Below the pieces are notes generated by a model. That model saw only the letters and a program-made list of their open reading frames with translations, ran no database searches and was not told the DNA's origin. This document shows, piece after piece, positions 43,793-53,350 of a stretch of 56,974 nucleotides of DNA. Made by a program: the position numbers and the translations under genes. Every line of letters starts with the position of its first letter. Position 1 is the first letter of the stretch. Source of the DNA: a bacterium (GTDB lineage Bacteria; Chloroflexota; Dormibacteria; Aeolococcales; Bog-877); NCBI GenBank assembly GCA_021827985.1, contig JAKATL010000012.1:1-56974 (forward strand), given 5' to 3'.

Positions 43793-44424
43793 GCCAGGAG
43801 ATCTCGGCGGAGATGGTGCGCCATCTGCGCCAGCAGACCGGGGCGGGGATCATGGACGTCAAACGCGCTCTGGTGGACTCGGCGGGGGACTTCGACCGTG
43901 CCCGAGACCTGTTGCGCACCAAGGGGCTCGCCTCGGCGGAGAAGAGAGCCGAGCGGGAGACCCGCGAGGGGCTGGTGGACGCCTACATCCACCCCGGAGG
44001 GCGGCTGGGGGTCCTCGTGGAGGTCAACTGCGAGAGTGACTTCGTGGCCCGAACCGACGAGTTCAAGGCGCTGGTTCACGACCTGGCCCTGCAGGTGGCC
44101 AGCCTGGGTCCGCACTGGGTCCGCCGAGAGGACGTCCCCGTGGAGGTTTTGGAGCACGAGAGGGAGATCTACCGGCAGCAGGCCGCCGGCGAGGGGCGGG
44201 ATCCGTCGCGGGTGGACCAGATCGTCGAGGGAAAGCTGCGCAAGTGGTTGGAGACGGTCTGCCTGTACGAGCAGCCCTGGATCCGGGACGAGGCCGGCAA
44301 GAAGGCCCGCCGAGTGGAGGAGGTGATCAAGGAGACCATCGCCTCGACGGGGGAGAACATCTCGGTGGCGCGCTTCGCCCGCTTCCCCCTGGGTGAGAGA
44401 GCCGAGGAAGGCTCCGGTGGTTGA
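43789..44424 (+). CDS. tsf: Elongation factor Ts
   Basis: A 211-residue nucleotide-exchange factor for EF-Tu, in the short form found in many monoderms and chloroplast-like lineages. Conserved: [18 protein letters not shown], and [20 protein letters not shown]; the C-terminal part contains [13 protein letters not shown] start overlapping the rpsB stop. Confidence 0.96.
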   Translation: MSQEISAEMVRHLRQQTGAGIMDVKRALVDSAGDFDRARDLLRTKGLASAEKRAERETREGLVDAYIHPGGRLGVLVEVNCESDFVARTDEFKALVHDLALQVASLGPHWVRREDVPVEVLEHEREIYRQQAAGEGRDPSRVDQIVEGKLRKWLETVCLYEQPWIRDEAGKKARRVEEVIKETIASTGENISVARFARFPLGERAEEGSGG

Positions 44425-44428
44425 GGCC

Positions 44429-45196
44429 ATGCCTCTGACCGGGGTGGCCGGCCAGGAGCGGCAGCCCCCCCCGGTCCGCTACCGGCGGGTGGTGATCAAG
44501 CTCAGCGGGGAGGCGCTGGTCGGGGACGGCGGATACGGCATCGACCCGCTGGTGCTGGACACCGTGGCCCTCGAGCTGCAGGCCGCCCACCAGCTGGGGA
44601 CCGAGATCGCGGTGATGATGGGCGGCGGCAACATCTTCCGGGGACTGGCCGGGGCCCGGCGGGGGATGAACCGGGTCACTGCCGACCTGATGGGGATGCT
44701 GGGCACCGTGATCAACGGACTCGCCCTCCGGGACGCCCTCGAGGCTCACGGCATGCCCACCCGCGTTCAGACTGCCATCGAGATGCACCAGGTGGCCGAG
44801 CCATACATCAGGGGGCGGGCCATCCGCCACTTGGAGAAGGGGAGGGTGGTCGTCTTCTGCGCCGGCTCGGGCAACCCCTTCTTCACCACCGACACCCCGG
44901 CCGCCCTGCGGGCCGCCGAAATCGGTGCCGACGTGCTCATCAAGGCCACCCGTGTCGACGGGGTGTACAGCGCCGATCCCACCAAGGACGCCAACGCCGA
45001 GCGCTTCGAGACCATCTCCTACCTGGATGTCCTCAATCGCGGGCTGCAGGTGATGGACAACACGGCGATCACCCTCTGCATGGACAATCGTCTCCCTCTT
45101 CTGGTCCTCGACCTCTTCACCCCGGGCAATCTGGCCCGGGCGGTGAGCGGGGAGCGGGTCGGGACGCTGGTCACCGACCGGGAGCACCTGGGTTGA
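44429..45196 (+). CDS. pyrH: UMP kinase
   Basis: About 255 residues; phosphorylates UMP to UDP for pyrimidine nucleotides and UDP-sugars. Conserved: [29 protein letters not shown] and [20 protein letters not shown]. The ATG at 44429 is chosen; a GTG at 44417, inside the end of tsf and after GAGGAAGG, is an equally plausible start. It overlaps frr by 4 bp. Confidence 0.95.
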   Translation: MPLTGVAGQERQPPPVRYRRVVIKLSGEALVGDGGYGIDPLVLDTVALELQAAHQLGTEIAVMMGGGNIFRGLAGARRGMNRVTADLMGMLGTVINGLALRDALEAHGMPTRVQTAIEMHQVAEPYIRGRAIRHLEKGRVVVFCAGSGNPFFTTDTPAALRAAEIGADVLIKATRVDGVYSADPTKDANAERFETISYLDVLNRGLQVMDNTAITLCMDNRLPLLVLDLFTPGNLARAVSGERVGTLVTDREHLG

Positions 45197-45750
45197 GCGC
45201 CGATCTCCTGCGCTCCGCGGAGGAGCGGATGGCCAAGAGCCTCGATGCGTTGCAGCGCGAGCTGGCCTCGATCCGGACGGGACGTGCCTCGCCGGCCCTG
45301 ATCGAGCACGTCAAGGTCGACGCCTACGAGAGCCAGGTGCCCATCAACCAGGTGGCCAGCCTCTCGGCCCCGGAGCCGCACATGATCCTGGTCCAGCCGT
45401 GGGACCGGCACCTCATCGCCGCCATCGAGCGGGCGCTGCAGCGCAGTGAGCTGGGACTGAACCCCAGCAATGACGGCCAGGTGATCAGGGTGCCGGTACC
45501 TCCGCTCAACGAGGAGCGGCGCCGGGAGTTCGTGCGCCTCGTAAAGCAGCGCTCCGAGGAGGCCAAGGTGGCCATTCGCAACATCCGCCGGGACGATCTG
45601 GAGCGGCTGCGCAAGCTGGAACACGACGGGGAGATCTCCGAGGACCAGGCACAGCGCGCCCACGGGGACCTGCAGCGGATCACGGACCGCCACGTGGAGC
45701 GGGTGGAGGAGATCGCCCGGCGGAAGGAAGTCGAGCTTCTCGAGGTGTGA
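45193..45750 (+). CDS. frr: Ribosome recycling factor
   Basis: A 185-residue all-helical factor that splits post-termination ribosomes with EF-G. Conserved: [40 protein letters not shown], and [12 protein letters not shown]. Starts at a TTG overlapping the pyrH stop (TTGA). Confidence 0.97.
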   Translation: MSADLLRSAEERMAKSLDALQRELASIRTGRASPALIEHVKVDAYESQVPINQVASLSAPEPHMILVQPWDRHLIAAIERALQRSELGLNPSNDGQVIRVPVPPLNEERRREFVRLVKQRSEEAKVAIRNIRRDDLERLRKLEHDGEISEDQAQRAHGDLQRITDRHVERVEEIARRKEVELLEV

Positions 45751-45765
45751 ACGAGGATTCGGCCG

Positions 45766-46476
45766 GTGGCTGAGCGCGCGGCCCTGCCCGCCCACATCGG
45801 GATCATCATGGATGGCAACGGCCGCTGGGCTCGGCAGCGCGGCCAGCGGCGCACCGAGGGACATCGAGCAGGGATCAGGGCCATCCGGCGCGTCATGGCG
45901 GCAGCGGATCGGGCCGGGGTCCATCACCTGACCCTGTACGCCTTCTCCACCGAGAACTGGTCCCGCCCACGGTACGAGGTGGCCACCTTGATGCGCCTCT
46001 TCGAGCAGACGCTGCAGGAGGAGGTGGACGAGCTCCACCAGAACGGCGTGCGGATACGGGTCATCGGCCGCCGGGAGCGGCTCTCGGCGCGGCTCTGCCG
46101 ACTGGTGGAGGAGGCCGAGGCGCGCACCCGGGAGAACACCCGGGGCGCCCTCAACGTGGCCATCAACTACGGCGGCCGCGCGGAGATCGTGGACGCCGTC
46201 CGGGCCCTCGCGCGGGCGGGACAGGACCTTCGCCAGCTGGACGAGGAGACGCTCGCCGCCCACCTCTACACCGCGGGGCTGCCCGATCCCGACCTCATCA
46301 TCCGCACTGCCGGCGAACTCCGGACCAGCAACTTCCTGATCTGGCAGGCGGCCTATGCCGAGCTCTACGTCACCCAGACCCTCTGGCCCGACTTCGGAGC
46401 CGCCGACCTGGAGGCCGCCCTCGCCGAATACGCCGTTCGGGTCCGCCGCTTCGGCGGAGTCCCGGAGCTGGGTTGA
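45766..46476 (+). CDS. uppS: Undecaprenyl diphosphate synthase (cis-prenyltransferase)
   Basis: A 236-residue cis-prenyltransferase that extends farnesyl diphosphate to the lipid carrier for peptidoglycan and glycans. The catalytic Asp is in HIGIIMDGNGRWARQRG. LYAFSTENWSRP and the C-terminal PDLIIRTAGELRTSNFLIWQ are diagnostic. GTG start 15 bases after frr; overlaps cdsA by 4 bp. Confidence 0.97.
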   Translation: MAERAALPAHIGIIMDGNGRWARQRGQRRTEGHRAGIRAIRRVMAAADRAGVHHLTLYAFSTENWSRPRYEVATLMRLFEQTLQEEVDELHQNGVRIRVIGRRERLSARLCRLVEEAEARTRENTRGALNVAINYGGRAEIVDAVRALARAGQDLRQLDEETLAAHLYTAGLPDPDLIIRTAGELRTSNFLIWQAAYAELYVTQTLWPDFGAADLEAALAEYAVRVRRFGGVPELG

Positions 46477-47282
46477 GGCTCTGGGTCCGGACCACCAGCG
46501 GGATCGCGCTGCTGGCGGTGCTGGGTGTCGCCCTGGAGATGGGCTCGGGCTACCTGGCGGCGTTGGTGCTGCTGGTCGCCGCCCTGGGGCTTCTTGAGTA
46601 CCGTCGGCTCTGGCGGGGAGCGGGGCTCCTGCCCAACCTGCTGGTCCTGGCCCCGCTGTCGGTGTTCTGGGTGCTCCGCTACGCCTACCCGACGGTGCCT
46701 GCGGCCCGCCTGGGCCTCACCGCCGGGGTACTCGCGGGGCTGGCCCTGGCGCTGCTCTCCCGCCCCGAAAGCCGGCCGGTGGCGCGCTGGGCGGTGGCGC
46801 TGGGAGGTGCCGTTTGGATCGGCTACCTGGCCGGGTTCCTGCCCCTCCTGTACCGCAGCGCCCACTCCCGGGGGACGGAGGTGGTCCTCCTGGCGGTGGG
46901 GGTATCGGTGCTGGGGGACACCGGGGCCTACCTGGTGGGCTCACGCCTGGGCCGCCATCCCTTCTTTCCCCGCATCAGCCCGTCCAAGACCTGGGAGGGC
47001 GCCGCCGCCGGCTTCCTTCTTCCTGCTCTGGCGGTTTCAGCGCTCCTGCCACTGGCGCTTCCCGGGCTGTCTTGGGCGGTGGCGGGGCTGGTCGCCGCCA
47101 CCTGCTCCCTGGCGGCGATCGCCGGGGACCTGGTGGAGTCCCAGCTCAAGCGCGAGCTGGGAGTCAAGGACTCCGGAAGGCTGATTCCCGGGCATGGCGG
47201 CATACTGGACCGGGTGGACAGCCTGCTCTTCGTGGCTCCGGTGATGTACACGCTGCTGGTGGCGGCCGGTGCCCTCCGCTAA
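46473..47282 (+). CDS. cdsA: Phosphatidate cytidylyltransferase
   Basis: A 269-residue integral membrane enzyme making CDP-diacylglycerol. About eight hydrophobic helices; the C-terminal family signature runs from GDLVESQLKRELGVKDSGRL to IPGHGGILDRVDSL, preceded by SPSKTWEGAAAGF. TTG start overlapping the uppS stop. With FakAB upstream, this completes part of the phospholipid supply encoded in the window. Confidence 0.93.
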   Translation: MRLWVRTTSGIALLAVLGVALEMGSGYLAALVLLVAALGLLEYRRLWRGAGLLPNLLVLAPLSVFWVLRYAYPTVPAARLGLTAGVLAGLALALLSRPESRPVARWAVALGGAVWIGYLAGFLPLLYRSAHSRGTEVVLLAVGVSVLGDTGAYLVGSRLGRHPFFPRISPSKTWEGAAAGFLLPALAVSALLPLALPGLSWAVAGLVAATCSLAAIAGDLVESQLKRELGVKDSGRLIPGHGGILDRVDSLLFVAPVMYTLLVAAGALR

Positions 47283-48444
47283 GCGGACCCGCGTCGTGGT
47301 GCTGGGGGCCACCGGGTCCATCGGGAGCCAGGCGCTGGAGATCATCTCCCGCTACCGTGAGCAGTTCGAGCTGATGGGGGCGGTGGCGGGGCATGGGACA
47401 CAAGGTCTCCAGGAAGCGCTGCGCCCCTTCCCTGGGGCGGAGTCCGTGGTGGTCGACCCTCACGGGCCGGTGCCGGCAGGAGTTCAGGTCGGCGGGGACT
47501 CCGCCTGCCAGCTGGCCGCCGACCCTAGGGCTGACGTGGTCCTGGTGGCCGGCGGCGGGGCGGCCGCCCTGCTTCCCACCCTGGCCGCCCTCGAGCGCCC
47601 CTGCCGGCTGGCCATCGCCACCAAGGAGGTCCTGGTGATGGCCGGTGAGCTGGTCACCGAAGCCGCGCGTCGGTCAGGGGCGGAGATCGTGCCTGTGGAC
47701 AGCGAGCACTCGGCAATCTGGCAGTGCCTGCGCGGGGAGTCGGCCCAGGATGTGGCGCGCCTCTGGCTCACGGCCAGCGGCGGCCCCTTCCGCACCGCTC
47801 CCCTGGCTGGGCTCGCAGACGCGACCCCGGAGATGGCTCTGGCCCACCCCAATTGGAAGATGGGGCCAAAGGTGACCGTGGACAGCGCCACCATGATGAA
47901 CAAGGGGCTGGAGGTGATCGAGGCCCACTTCCTCTTCGCGATCCCATACCACAGGATCTCGGTGGTGATCCACCCCCAGAGCGCCGTGCACTCCGCCGTG
48001 GAGTTCTGTGATGGCACCATGGTGGCCCAGCTTGGGGTGGCCGACATGCGCGCCCCCATCGCCCTGGCCCTGTCCGGGGGCCGGCGGCTGCCGGGAGTGG
48101 TCCCTCCCCTGGATCTGGCGGCGGCGGGCAGGCTCGAGTTCGAGGAGCCGGACCCGGTCCGCTTCCCCGCCCTCGGCCTGGCTCGCGAGGCGGCGGTCCG
48201 GGGCGGAGGGGCACCCGCGGTGCTGAACGCCGCCAACGAGGTGGCGGTGGCCGCCTTCCTTCGGGGTGAACTGCGGTTCGGGGAGGTGGTGGAGGTGGTG
48301 TCGGAGGTGACCGGCTCATACTCCGGCGCTACCCCGACAACCCTGGAGGAGGTCTTGGCGGCGGACGCCTTCGGGCGCACCATGGCGGGCGAGATGGTGG
48401 GCCGGCTGGACCGCCGCACCGCCACGGGGGGCGGGCGGCTGTGA
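47269..48444 (+). CDS. dxr: 1-deoxy-D-xylulose-5-phosphate reductoisomerase
   Basis: A 391-residue NADPH enzyme catalysing the second step of the MEP isoprenoid pathway. N-terminal Rossmann motif VVLGATGSIGSQALEII; active-site segments VDSEHSAIWQCL, TASGGPFR and VTVDSATMMNKGLEVIEAH. It overlaps cdsA by 14 bp and rseP by 4 bp. With ispG (later in the run) and uppS, it places three isoprenoid genes together. Confidence 0.97.
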   Translation: MPSAKRTRVVVLGATGSIGSQALEIISRYREQFELMGAVAGHGTQGLQEALRPFPGAESVVVDPHGPVPAGVQVGGDSACQLAADPRADVVLVAGGGAAALLPTLAALERPCRLAIATKEVLVMAGELVTEAARRSGAEIVPVDSEHSAIWQCLRGESAQDVARLWLTASGGPFRTAPLAGLADATPEMALAHPNWKMGPKVTVDSATMMNKGLEVIEAHFLFAIPYHRISVVIHPQSAVHSAVEFCDGTMVAQLGVADMRAPIALALSGGRRLPGVVPPLDLAAAGRLEFEEPDPVRFPALGLAREAAVRGGGAPAVLNAANEVAVAAFLRGELRFGEVVEVVSEVTGSYSGATPTTLEEVLAADAFGRTMAGEMVGRLDRRTATGGGRL

Positions 48445-49694
48445 CCGGGTTCGCCTTCACCTGGCAGAGCGTGGGCGGGATCGTGCTCATGCTCCTGGTG
48501 GTCATCTCCCTGCACGAGGCCGGCCACTTCGCCGTCGCCAAGTGGGCAGGGATCCAGGTGGACGAGTTCTCGATCGGCTTTGGGCCGAGACTGGCCAGCC
48601 GCACGCGCGGGGAGACCCGCTATTCGTTGCGTCTCCTGCCCTTCGGGGGCTATGTGCGCATGGCGGGGATGACCGGGCTGGAGGACCCCGCCGCCAGCGG
48701 AGGCCCGAGGGCGTTCCTCAGGGCCTCTCGTTCCCGGCGGGCGGCGGTGCTGGCGGCGGGGGGGATCACCAATCTGGTGCTGGCCGGTCTTCTCTTCACC
48801 GCGGTCGCCGCCGCCGGAGGACCGTCTCCGGAGGTGCAGCAGGGCGGAGGGCTGGCAGCGGCCGGCGCGCCGGCGGCAGGGTACCAGATCACCGGGGTGG
48901 ATGGCACCACCACCACCTCGCTGCTGCGCATTCGCGATCTCATACAGGCGGCCGCGGGACGGCCGGTCCGGGTCGAGATGAGACCCTGGCGGGGAGGGGC
49001 GCCGCGCACCTTTAGGGTCACTCCCGAGTTGCACTGGGTGGGGCTCCAGGCCCGGTCTCCGGTCCCCCTGGAGGCCGAGATCGTGGCCATAGACGGAAGG
49101 GCGATCCCCCGCACCCCCCCCGCCCAGCTGGCATCCAGCATTCCCGGCACAGGTGCGCTGGCGGTCACCTACCTTTCGGGCACAGAGCGCAGGACCGTCC
49201 AGGTGTCCCGCTCTCAGCTGCAGGTTGAGTGGCAGGTCGGATACCTGGCCTCCGCTGGCAACCCACTGCTACCGGGACTGGGAGGTGCCCCCATGCCCTG
49301 GTACCAGGCGCTGGCGGTGGGATTCTGGACCGTGCCCCAGGAGATCGGGGCCACCTTCGTCAACCTCTGGACCCTGGTCACCCCACATCACAACCCCAAC
49401 CTGCAGCTCACAGGCCCGGTGGGCATCGCCCAGGAGACCTCGATCGCCGCCCAGATCTCGCTCTCCGTCTACGCCACCCTGCTCGGCCTCATCAGCCTCA
49501 ATCTCGGGCTCTTCAACCTCCTCCCCATTCCCTTCCTGGACGGAGGCCGTCTCTTCTTCATCCTGCTGGAGGCCGCCCGCCGGCGGCAGGTGAGCCCACG
49601 GCTCGAGGCGGCGGTGCACACAGTTGGGTTAGCCTTGTTGGTGATGCTGTTCATCTACGTCACCTTCGGCGACATCTCCCGGCTGACCAGGTGA
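48441..49694 (+). CDS. rseP: Membrane zinc metalloprotease RseP (site-2 protease, M50)
   Basis: A 417-residue intramembrane protease. The zinc motif HEAGH is in VVISLHEAGHFAVAKWAGIQ near residue 25, and the third ligand is in FNLLPIPFLDGGRLFF near the C-terminus. One PDZ-like region lies between about 135 and 260 (VDGTTTTSLLRIRDLIQAA). Likely role: cleavage of an anti-sigma factor or of remnant signal peptides; no anti-sigma gene is nearby. Overlaps dxr and ispG by 4 bp. Confidence 0.95.
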   Translation: MTGFAFTWQSVGGIVLMLLVVISLHEAGHFAVAKWAGIQVDEFSIGFGPRLASRTRGETRYSLRLLPFGGYVRMAGMTGLEDPAASGGPRAFLRASRSRRAAVLAAGGITNLVLAGLLFTAVAAAGGPSPEVQQGGGLAAAGAPAAGYQITGVDGTTTTSLLRIRDLIQAAAGRPVRVEMRPWRGGAPRTFRVTPELHWVGLQARSPVPLEAEIVAIDGRAIPRTPPAQLASSIPGTGALAVTYLSGTERRTVQVSRSQLQVEWQVGYLASAGNPLLPGLGGAPMPWYQALAVGFWTVPQEIGATFVNLWTLVTPHHNPNLQLTGPVGIAQETSIAAQISLSVYATLLGLISLNLGLFNLLPIPFLDGGRLFFILLEAARRRQVSPRLEAAVHTVGLALLVMLFIYVTFGDISRLTR

Positions 49695-50827
49695 TCGAGC
49701 GCCGCAAGACCAGGCCGATCAAGGTCGGGTCGGTGGTGATTGGGGGAGCGGCCCCGATCAGCGTCCAGACCATGACCAAGACGGCCACCGAGGACGTCCC
49801 TGGGACCCTGGACCAGATCGCCCGCGCGGCGGATGCCGGAGCCGATCTGATCCGCGTCACCTGCGACACCGAGGAGGCCGGGGTGGCGCTGCGGGAGATC
49901 GTCAAGGGCAGCCGTCTGCCAATCGTTGCCGACATCCACTATGACGCCCCACTGGCGCTCATGGCACTGGACGCCGGCATCCAGTGCCTCCGGCTCAACC
50001 CCGGCAACATCCGCCAGCCGGAGAAGGTAGCGGAGATCGCCCGCCGCTGCCAGGAACTGGGGGTGCCCATCCGCATCGGTGTGAATGCCGGCAGCCTTCC
50101 GGGCCGCAAGCAGCTGGCCCGCGGCCGGGGCGAGGGGGGGCCCGAGGACGTGGCGCGCCGCATGGTGGACGCCGCCCTGGGCCACATCGCGATCCTGGAG
50201 GAGCTGGGCTTCCAGGACATCAAGGTGAGCCTGAAGGCCAGTGATGTGCTCACCAACCTGGCCGCCAACCGGCTCTTCGCCAGCCTCCCCAACCGCTATC
50301 CGCTGCACCTGGGGCTGACCGAGGCCGGCCCGACCTCGACCGGCGCCATCAAGAGCGCCATGGGGATAGGCATCCTGCTCTCCGAGGGGATCGGCGACAC
50401 CATCCGGGTGTCCCTGGTGGACCAGCCCGAGGAGGAGGTTCGCGTGGGACGTCAGATCCTGGCCAACCTCCAGGAGCGGCCCACCGGCCCCAACCTGGTG
50501 GCCTGTCCCACCTGCGGGCGGCTGGAGATCGACATGATGCCCATGGTCTCCCGGGTGGAGGCGGCGCTGCAGAGGGTCCGCCGCCCGATCACCGTCTCGG
50601 TGATGGGCTGTGTGGTGAACGGTCCCGGCGAGGGGATGCACGCCGACATCGGGATCGCCGGCGGTAGGCAGAAGGGGATCCTCTATCGCAAGGGCAAGGT
50701 GGTCGCCACCCTGCCCGAGTCCGAGCTGGTCGACTCGCTCATCAGGGAGCTCGATCGGATCGCGGACGAGGACCAGGAGCTGATCACCGCCGGACGCCAG
50801 CTGCCTGAGGGAATCCCCGGAGCCTGA
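49691..50827 (+). CDS. ispG: 4-hydroxy-3-methylbut-2-en-1-yl diphosphate synthase
   Basis: A 378-residue [4Fe-4S] enzyme of the MEP pathway. TIM-barrel part: PISVQTMTKTATEDV and RLNPGNIR. The cluster cysteines lie in LVACPTCGRLEIDMMP and VMGCVVNGPGEGMHADIG. GTG start overlapping the rseP stop; the frame upstream overlaps rseP. Last gene of the plus-strand run, convergent with the next gene 34 bases on, with no hairpin/T-run between them. Confidence 0.96.
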   Translation: MIERRKTRPIKVGSVVIGGAAPISVQTMTKTATEDVPGTLDQIARAADAGADLIRVTCDTEEAGVALREIVKGSRLPIVADIHYDAPLALMALDAGIQCLRLNPGNIRQPEKVAEIARRCQELGVPIRIGVNAGSLPGRKQLARGRGEGGPEDVARRMVDAALGHIAILEELGFQDIKVSLKASDVLTNLAANRLFASLPNRYPLHLGLTEAGPTSTGAIKSAMGIGILLSEGIGDTIRVSLVDQPEEEVRVGRQILANLQERPTGPNLVACPTCGRLEIDMMPMVSRVEAALQRVRRPITVSVMGCVVNGPGEGMHADIGIAGGRQKGILYRKGKVVATLPESELVDSLIRELDRIADEDQELITAGRQLPEGIPGA

Positions 50828-50861
50828 ACTTCGGGGCGCTGGGCGTCTGGCCGAGTGAGGG

Positions 50862-51620
50862 TCAGGCGGGAACCGCGGCGGGGACCCGCCGGGCGCAGGC
50901 GGCGACGAACGAATCGAACAGCCCGGCGGCGTAGGGTTGGGTGGAGAACAGCTCCTCGGGGTGGAACTGCACCGCCACCACCCAGCCGTCTCCTTGCATC
51001 TCGACCCCCTCGACGAGGCCGTCCTCGGCCCGGGCGGAGATGGTGAGTCCAGGGGCCAGCCGGTCGACACCCTGGTGGTGCAGGCTGTTGACCTGGACCT
51101 CTGCCTCGCCCAGGGCGGCGGCCAGCCGGCTGCCGGGCACCATGGTGAGGCGGTGGGTGAGCGAGAACCTTGGGCCCTGGCGGGGGTGCTGGACACCCTC
51201 CGGCCGCTGACTGGGGAGATCCTGCACCAGAGTCCCGCCGAGGACCACGTTGAGCACCTGAAGCCCCCGGCAGATGCCCAGGATGGGTAGCCTCCGCTCC
51301 AGCGCCCAGCGGGCCAGGCGGAACTCCAGGTCATCGATCCGGTCGTCCCACTCGCTGGTGGGGTGGGCCCGGGCGCCGTAGGCAGTGGGGTTCACATCCA
51401 CTCCTCCGGGGAGGAGGAGCCCGTCAGCGAACTCCAGGCCGTCCAGCTCGAGGGTGTCGAGCGGTACCAGGACCGGGGTGGCTCCGGCTGCTTGGACGGC
51501 TGCCAGGTATGCCTGGTTCGCCGTCTGCAGAGGCACCTCCATCCCCGCCTCCGGGTCGGGCCGACTCCCGGGTCGCAGCGGCATCAGCACCAGGGGCCGG
51601 CGCTCACCTGAGGTCGTCAC
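50862..51620 (-). CDS. Class I glutamine amidotransferase-like hydrolase (PuuD-like, C26)
   Basis: 252 residues. The triad is Cys117 in LPILGICRGLQVLNVVLGG, with His220 and Glu222 in VVAVQFHPEELF. GLLLPGGVDVNP is typical of gamma-glutamyl-GABA hydrolase-like proteins. It probably cleaves gamma-glutamyl compounds rather than acting as a biosynthetic amidotransferase subunit, since no synthase partner is adjacent. GTG start overlapping the aminotransferase stop, so the two are coupled. Confidence 0.85.
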   Translation of the reverse strand: MTTSGERRPLVLMPLRPGSRPDPEAGMEVPLQTANQAYLAAVQAAGATPVLVPLDTLELDGLEFADGLLLPGGVDVNPTAYGARAHPTSEWDDRIDDLEFRLARWALERRLPILGICRGLQVLNVVLGGTLVQDLPSQRPEGVQHPRQGPRFSLTHRLTMVPGSRLAAALGEAEVQVNSLHHQGVDRLAPGLTISARAEDGLVEGVEMQGDGWVVAVQFHPEELFSTQPYAAGLFDSFVAACARRVPAAVPA

Positions 51621-52804
51621 GACACGGCAGCCGGTGAGGCGCTCACCACGAACTCCCGGATGCGATCCACCGCCTGCTCAAGGGCCGGACGTCCCACGGT
51701 GTATGCCAGGCGGATGTACCCCCGCCCCGCCTCCCCGAAGGCCTCCCCAGCGAGAACCGCCACCCCGGCCTCCTCGAGCAGGCGGGATGCCAGCTCCCGG
51801 CTCGGGATCCCGGTCCCCTCCACGTTGGGGAAGGCGTAGAAGGAGGCGGAGGGCAGGTGGCAGCGGATTCCCGGGACGCTGTTCAGCCCGGAGACCAAAA
51901 GGTCCCTTCGGGCCTGGAACTCGGCCACCATCTGGCCCACGGCGACCTCGGACTCCGGTGCCTGGAGCGCCTCCACCGCAGCCAGCTGGGTGAAGGCGGC
52001 GGCGCAGGAGCTGGTGTTGATCATCAGGGTCTCCATCCGCTGGGCCAGCTCTCGGGGCATCACCCCGTAGCCCAGCCGCCACCCGCACATGGCGTAGGTC
52101 TTGGAGAGCCCGTCCAGGACCACGGTCCGTTCCGCCATCCCCTCCCTGGTCCAGAGCGGTCTGGGCAGCTCCGAGAAGCAGATGCGCGAGTAGATCTCAT
52201 CGCTGAGGACAAGGAAGTCGTGGCGCTGGGCCAGCTCGGCCAGCCGGTCCAACTGCTCAGAGCTGAGGACTCCCCCGGTGGGGTTCTGGGGGGAGTTGAT
52301 GATGACCAGCCGGGTGCGCGGGGTGATCAGGGACTCGAATTCATCCATGTCGATCCCGAAGCCGTTCTCCTCCCGGAGAGCGATCGGCCGGGCCCGGGCG
52401 CCGACGAAGTCGGTCAGCGAGCGGTAGACCGGGTACCCGGGGTCGGGAAGGATCACCTCGTCACCCTCCTCGACGCAGCTCAGGAGCAGGAAGTGGAGGA
52501 TGTTCTTGGAGCCGGGCACCACCACGACCTGGTCGGCCCGCACGGGGACCCCGCCTCGGGCCGCCATGCTCTCGGCGATGGCCGCCCGCACCTCGGGCAG
52601 CCCGGCTGCCGGTGTGTAGTGGGTCGCCCCGGAGCGCATCGCCGAGTACGCAGACTCGATGATGTTGTCCGGAGTGGAGAAGTCGGGCTCCCCGATCTCC
52701 AGATGGATCATGGACCGGCCGCTGGCCTCGATCTGCTTGGCCTTGGCCAGGACCTCGAAGGCGCTCTCGGTGCCCAGGCGGCTCATCCGTTCCGCGAATC
52801 GCAT
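51617..52804 (-). CDS. Pyridoxal-phosphate aminotransferase, class I
   Basis: 395 residues, fold type I. The cofactor lysine is Lys235 in VVLDGLSKTYAMCGWRLGYG. Other cofactor contacts are Asn174 in NSPQNPTGGVL, Asp202 and Tyr205 in LSDEIYSRI. EIGEPDFSTPDNI and YTPAAGLPEVRAAI fit aspartate/aromatic aminotransferases of the AAT-I-gamma type. The substrate cannot be fixed from sequence; an aspartate or branched substrate is possible. Overlap with the downstream amidotransferase suggests a shared amino-acid or gamma-glutamyl catabolic role (inference). Confidence 0.88.
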   Translation of the reverse strand: MRFAERMSRLGTESAFEVLAKAKQIEASGRSMIHLEIGEPDFSTPDNIIESAYSAMRSGATHYTPAAGLPEVRAAIAESMAARGGVPVRADQVVVVPGSKNILHFLLLSCVEEGDEVILPDPGYPVYRSLTDFVGARARPIALREENGFGIDMDEFESLITPRTRLVIINSPQNPTGGVLSSEQLDRLAELAQRHDFLVLSDEIYSRICFSELPRPLWTREGMAERTVVLDGLSKTYAMCGWRLGYGVMPRELAQRMETLMINTSSCAAAFTQLAAVEALQAPESEVAVGQMVAEFQARRDLLVSGLNSVPGIRCHLPSASFYAFPNVEGTGIPSRELASRLLEEAGVAVLAGEAFGEAGRGYIRLAYTVGRPALEQAVDRIREFVVSASPAAVS

Positions 52805-52834
52805 GTGGACCTCCCGCGCCGGCTCCGGCCCGCG

Positions 52835-53320
52835 CTATGAGACGACGGTGATCTGCCCCAGCATCCCCAGGCTCTCGTGGGGGATGCAGAAGTACTTGTA
52901 GGTCCCCGGCACCGTGAGCTTCAGGGAGAAGGAGCCCCCGGGGTTGAGGGGTTGGTTCCAGGAGCTGGCGCCACTGGGCAGGGCGGCGTCAGCGGGGTTG
53001 GCCGCGAGGGAGGAGGAGTCGGTGGTGGTATGGAAGATGTTGCCCACGTTCTTCCAGGTGATGGTGCCCCCGGCCTTGAGGCAGACGCTGGCCGGCACGA
53101 ACTTCAGAGAGTTGGTGGCGTCGACCGTGACCGCGCTCTGAGCGTTGGTGGCGGTGCAGCCCCCGGAGGAGGTCGTGGACGTCGTAGAGCCCGGGGTGCC
53201 GCTGGCCCCGGCCGGCTGTCCGGGAATCGGCCCGGTGCCGCAGGCGGCCACCAGGAGCGCCGCGCCCAGGGCAGCCAGTCCCAGCAGCAGGGGGGGGCGC
53301 CGAGAGGTCGGATGCGTCAT
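52835..53320 (-). CDS. Cupredoxin (plastocyanin/azurin-like) lipoprotein
   Basis: 161 residues. A lipoprotein signal ends LLVAAC with Cys27, so it is anchored outside the membrane. A Ser/Thr/Gly linker leads to a blue-copper domain whose ligands are visible: His97 in NIFHTTT, then Cys145, His148 and Met153 in YFCIPHESLGM. Expected role: one-electron carrier, or copper binding. AAGGAGGAG precedes the ATG. CtaG elsewhere in the window suggests a copper-dependent respiratory chain. Confidence 0.88.
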   Translation of the reverse strand: MTHPTSRRPPLLLGLAALGAALLVAACGTGPIPGQPAGASGTPGSTTSTTSSGGCTATNAQSAVTVDATNSLKFVPASVCLKAGGTITWKNVGNIFHTTTDSSSLAANPADAALPSGASSWNQPLNPGGSFSLKLTVPGTYKYFCIPHESLGMLGQITVVS

Positions 53321-53350
53321 GACTCCTCCTTGGATGTGTCGCCCCTGATG

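Noticed and set aside
49655..51334. Minus-strand frame spanning ispG and the amidotransferase
   Set aside because: The part opposite ispG has no motif. The real amidotransferase on this strand uses another frame with its full triad.
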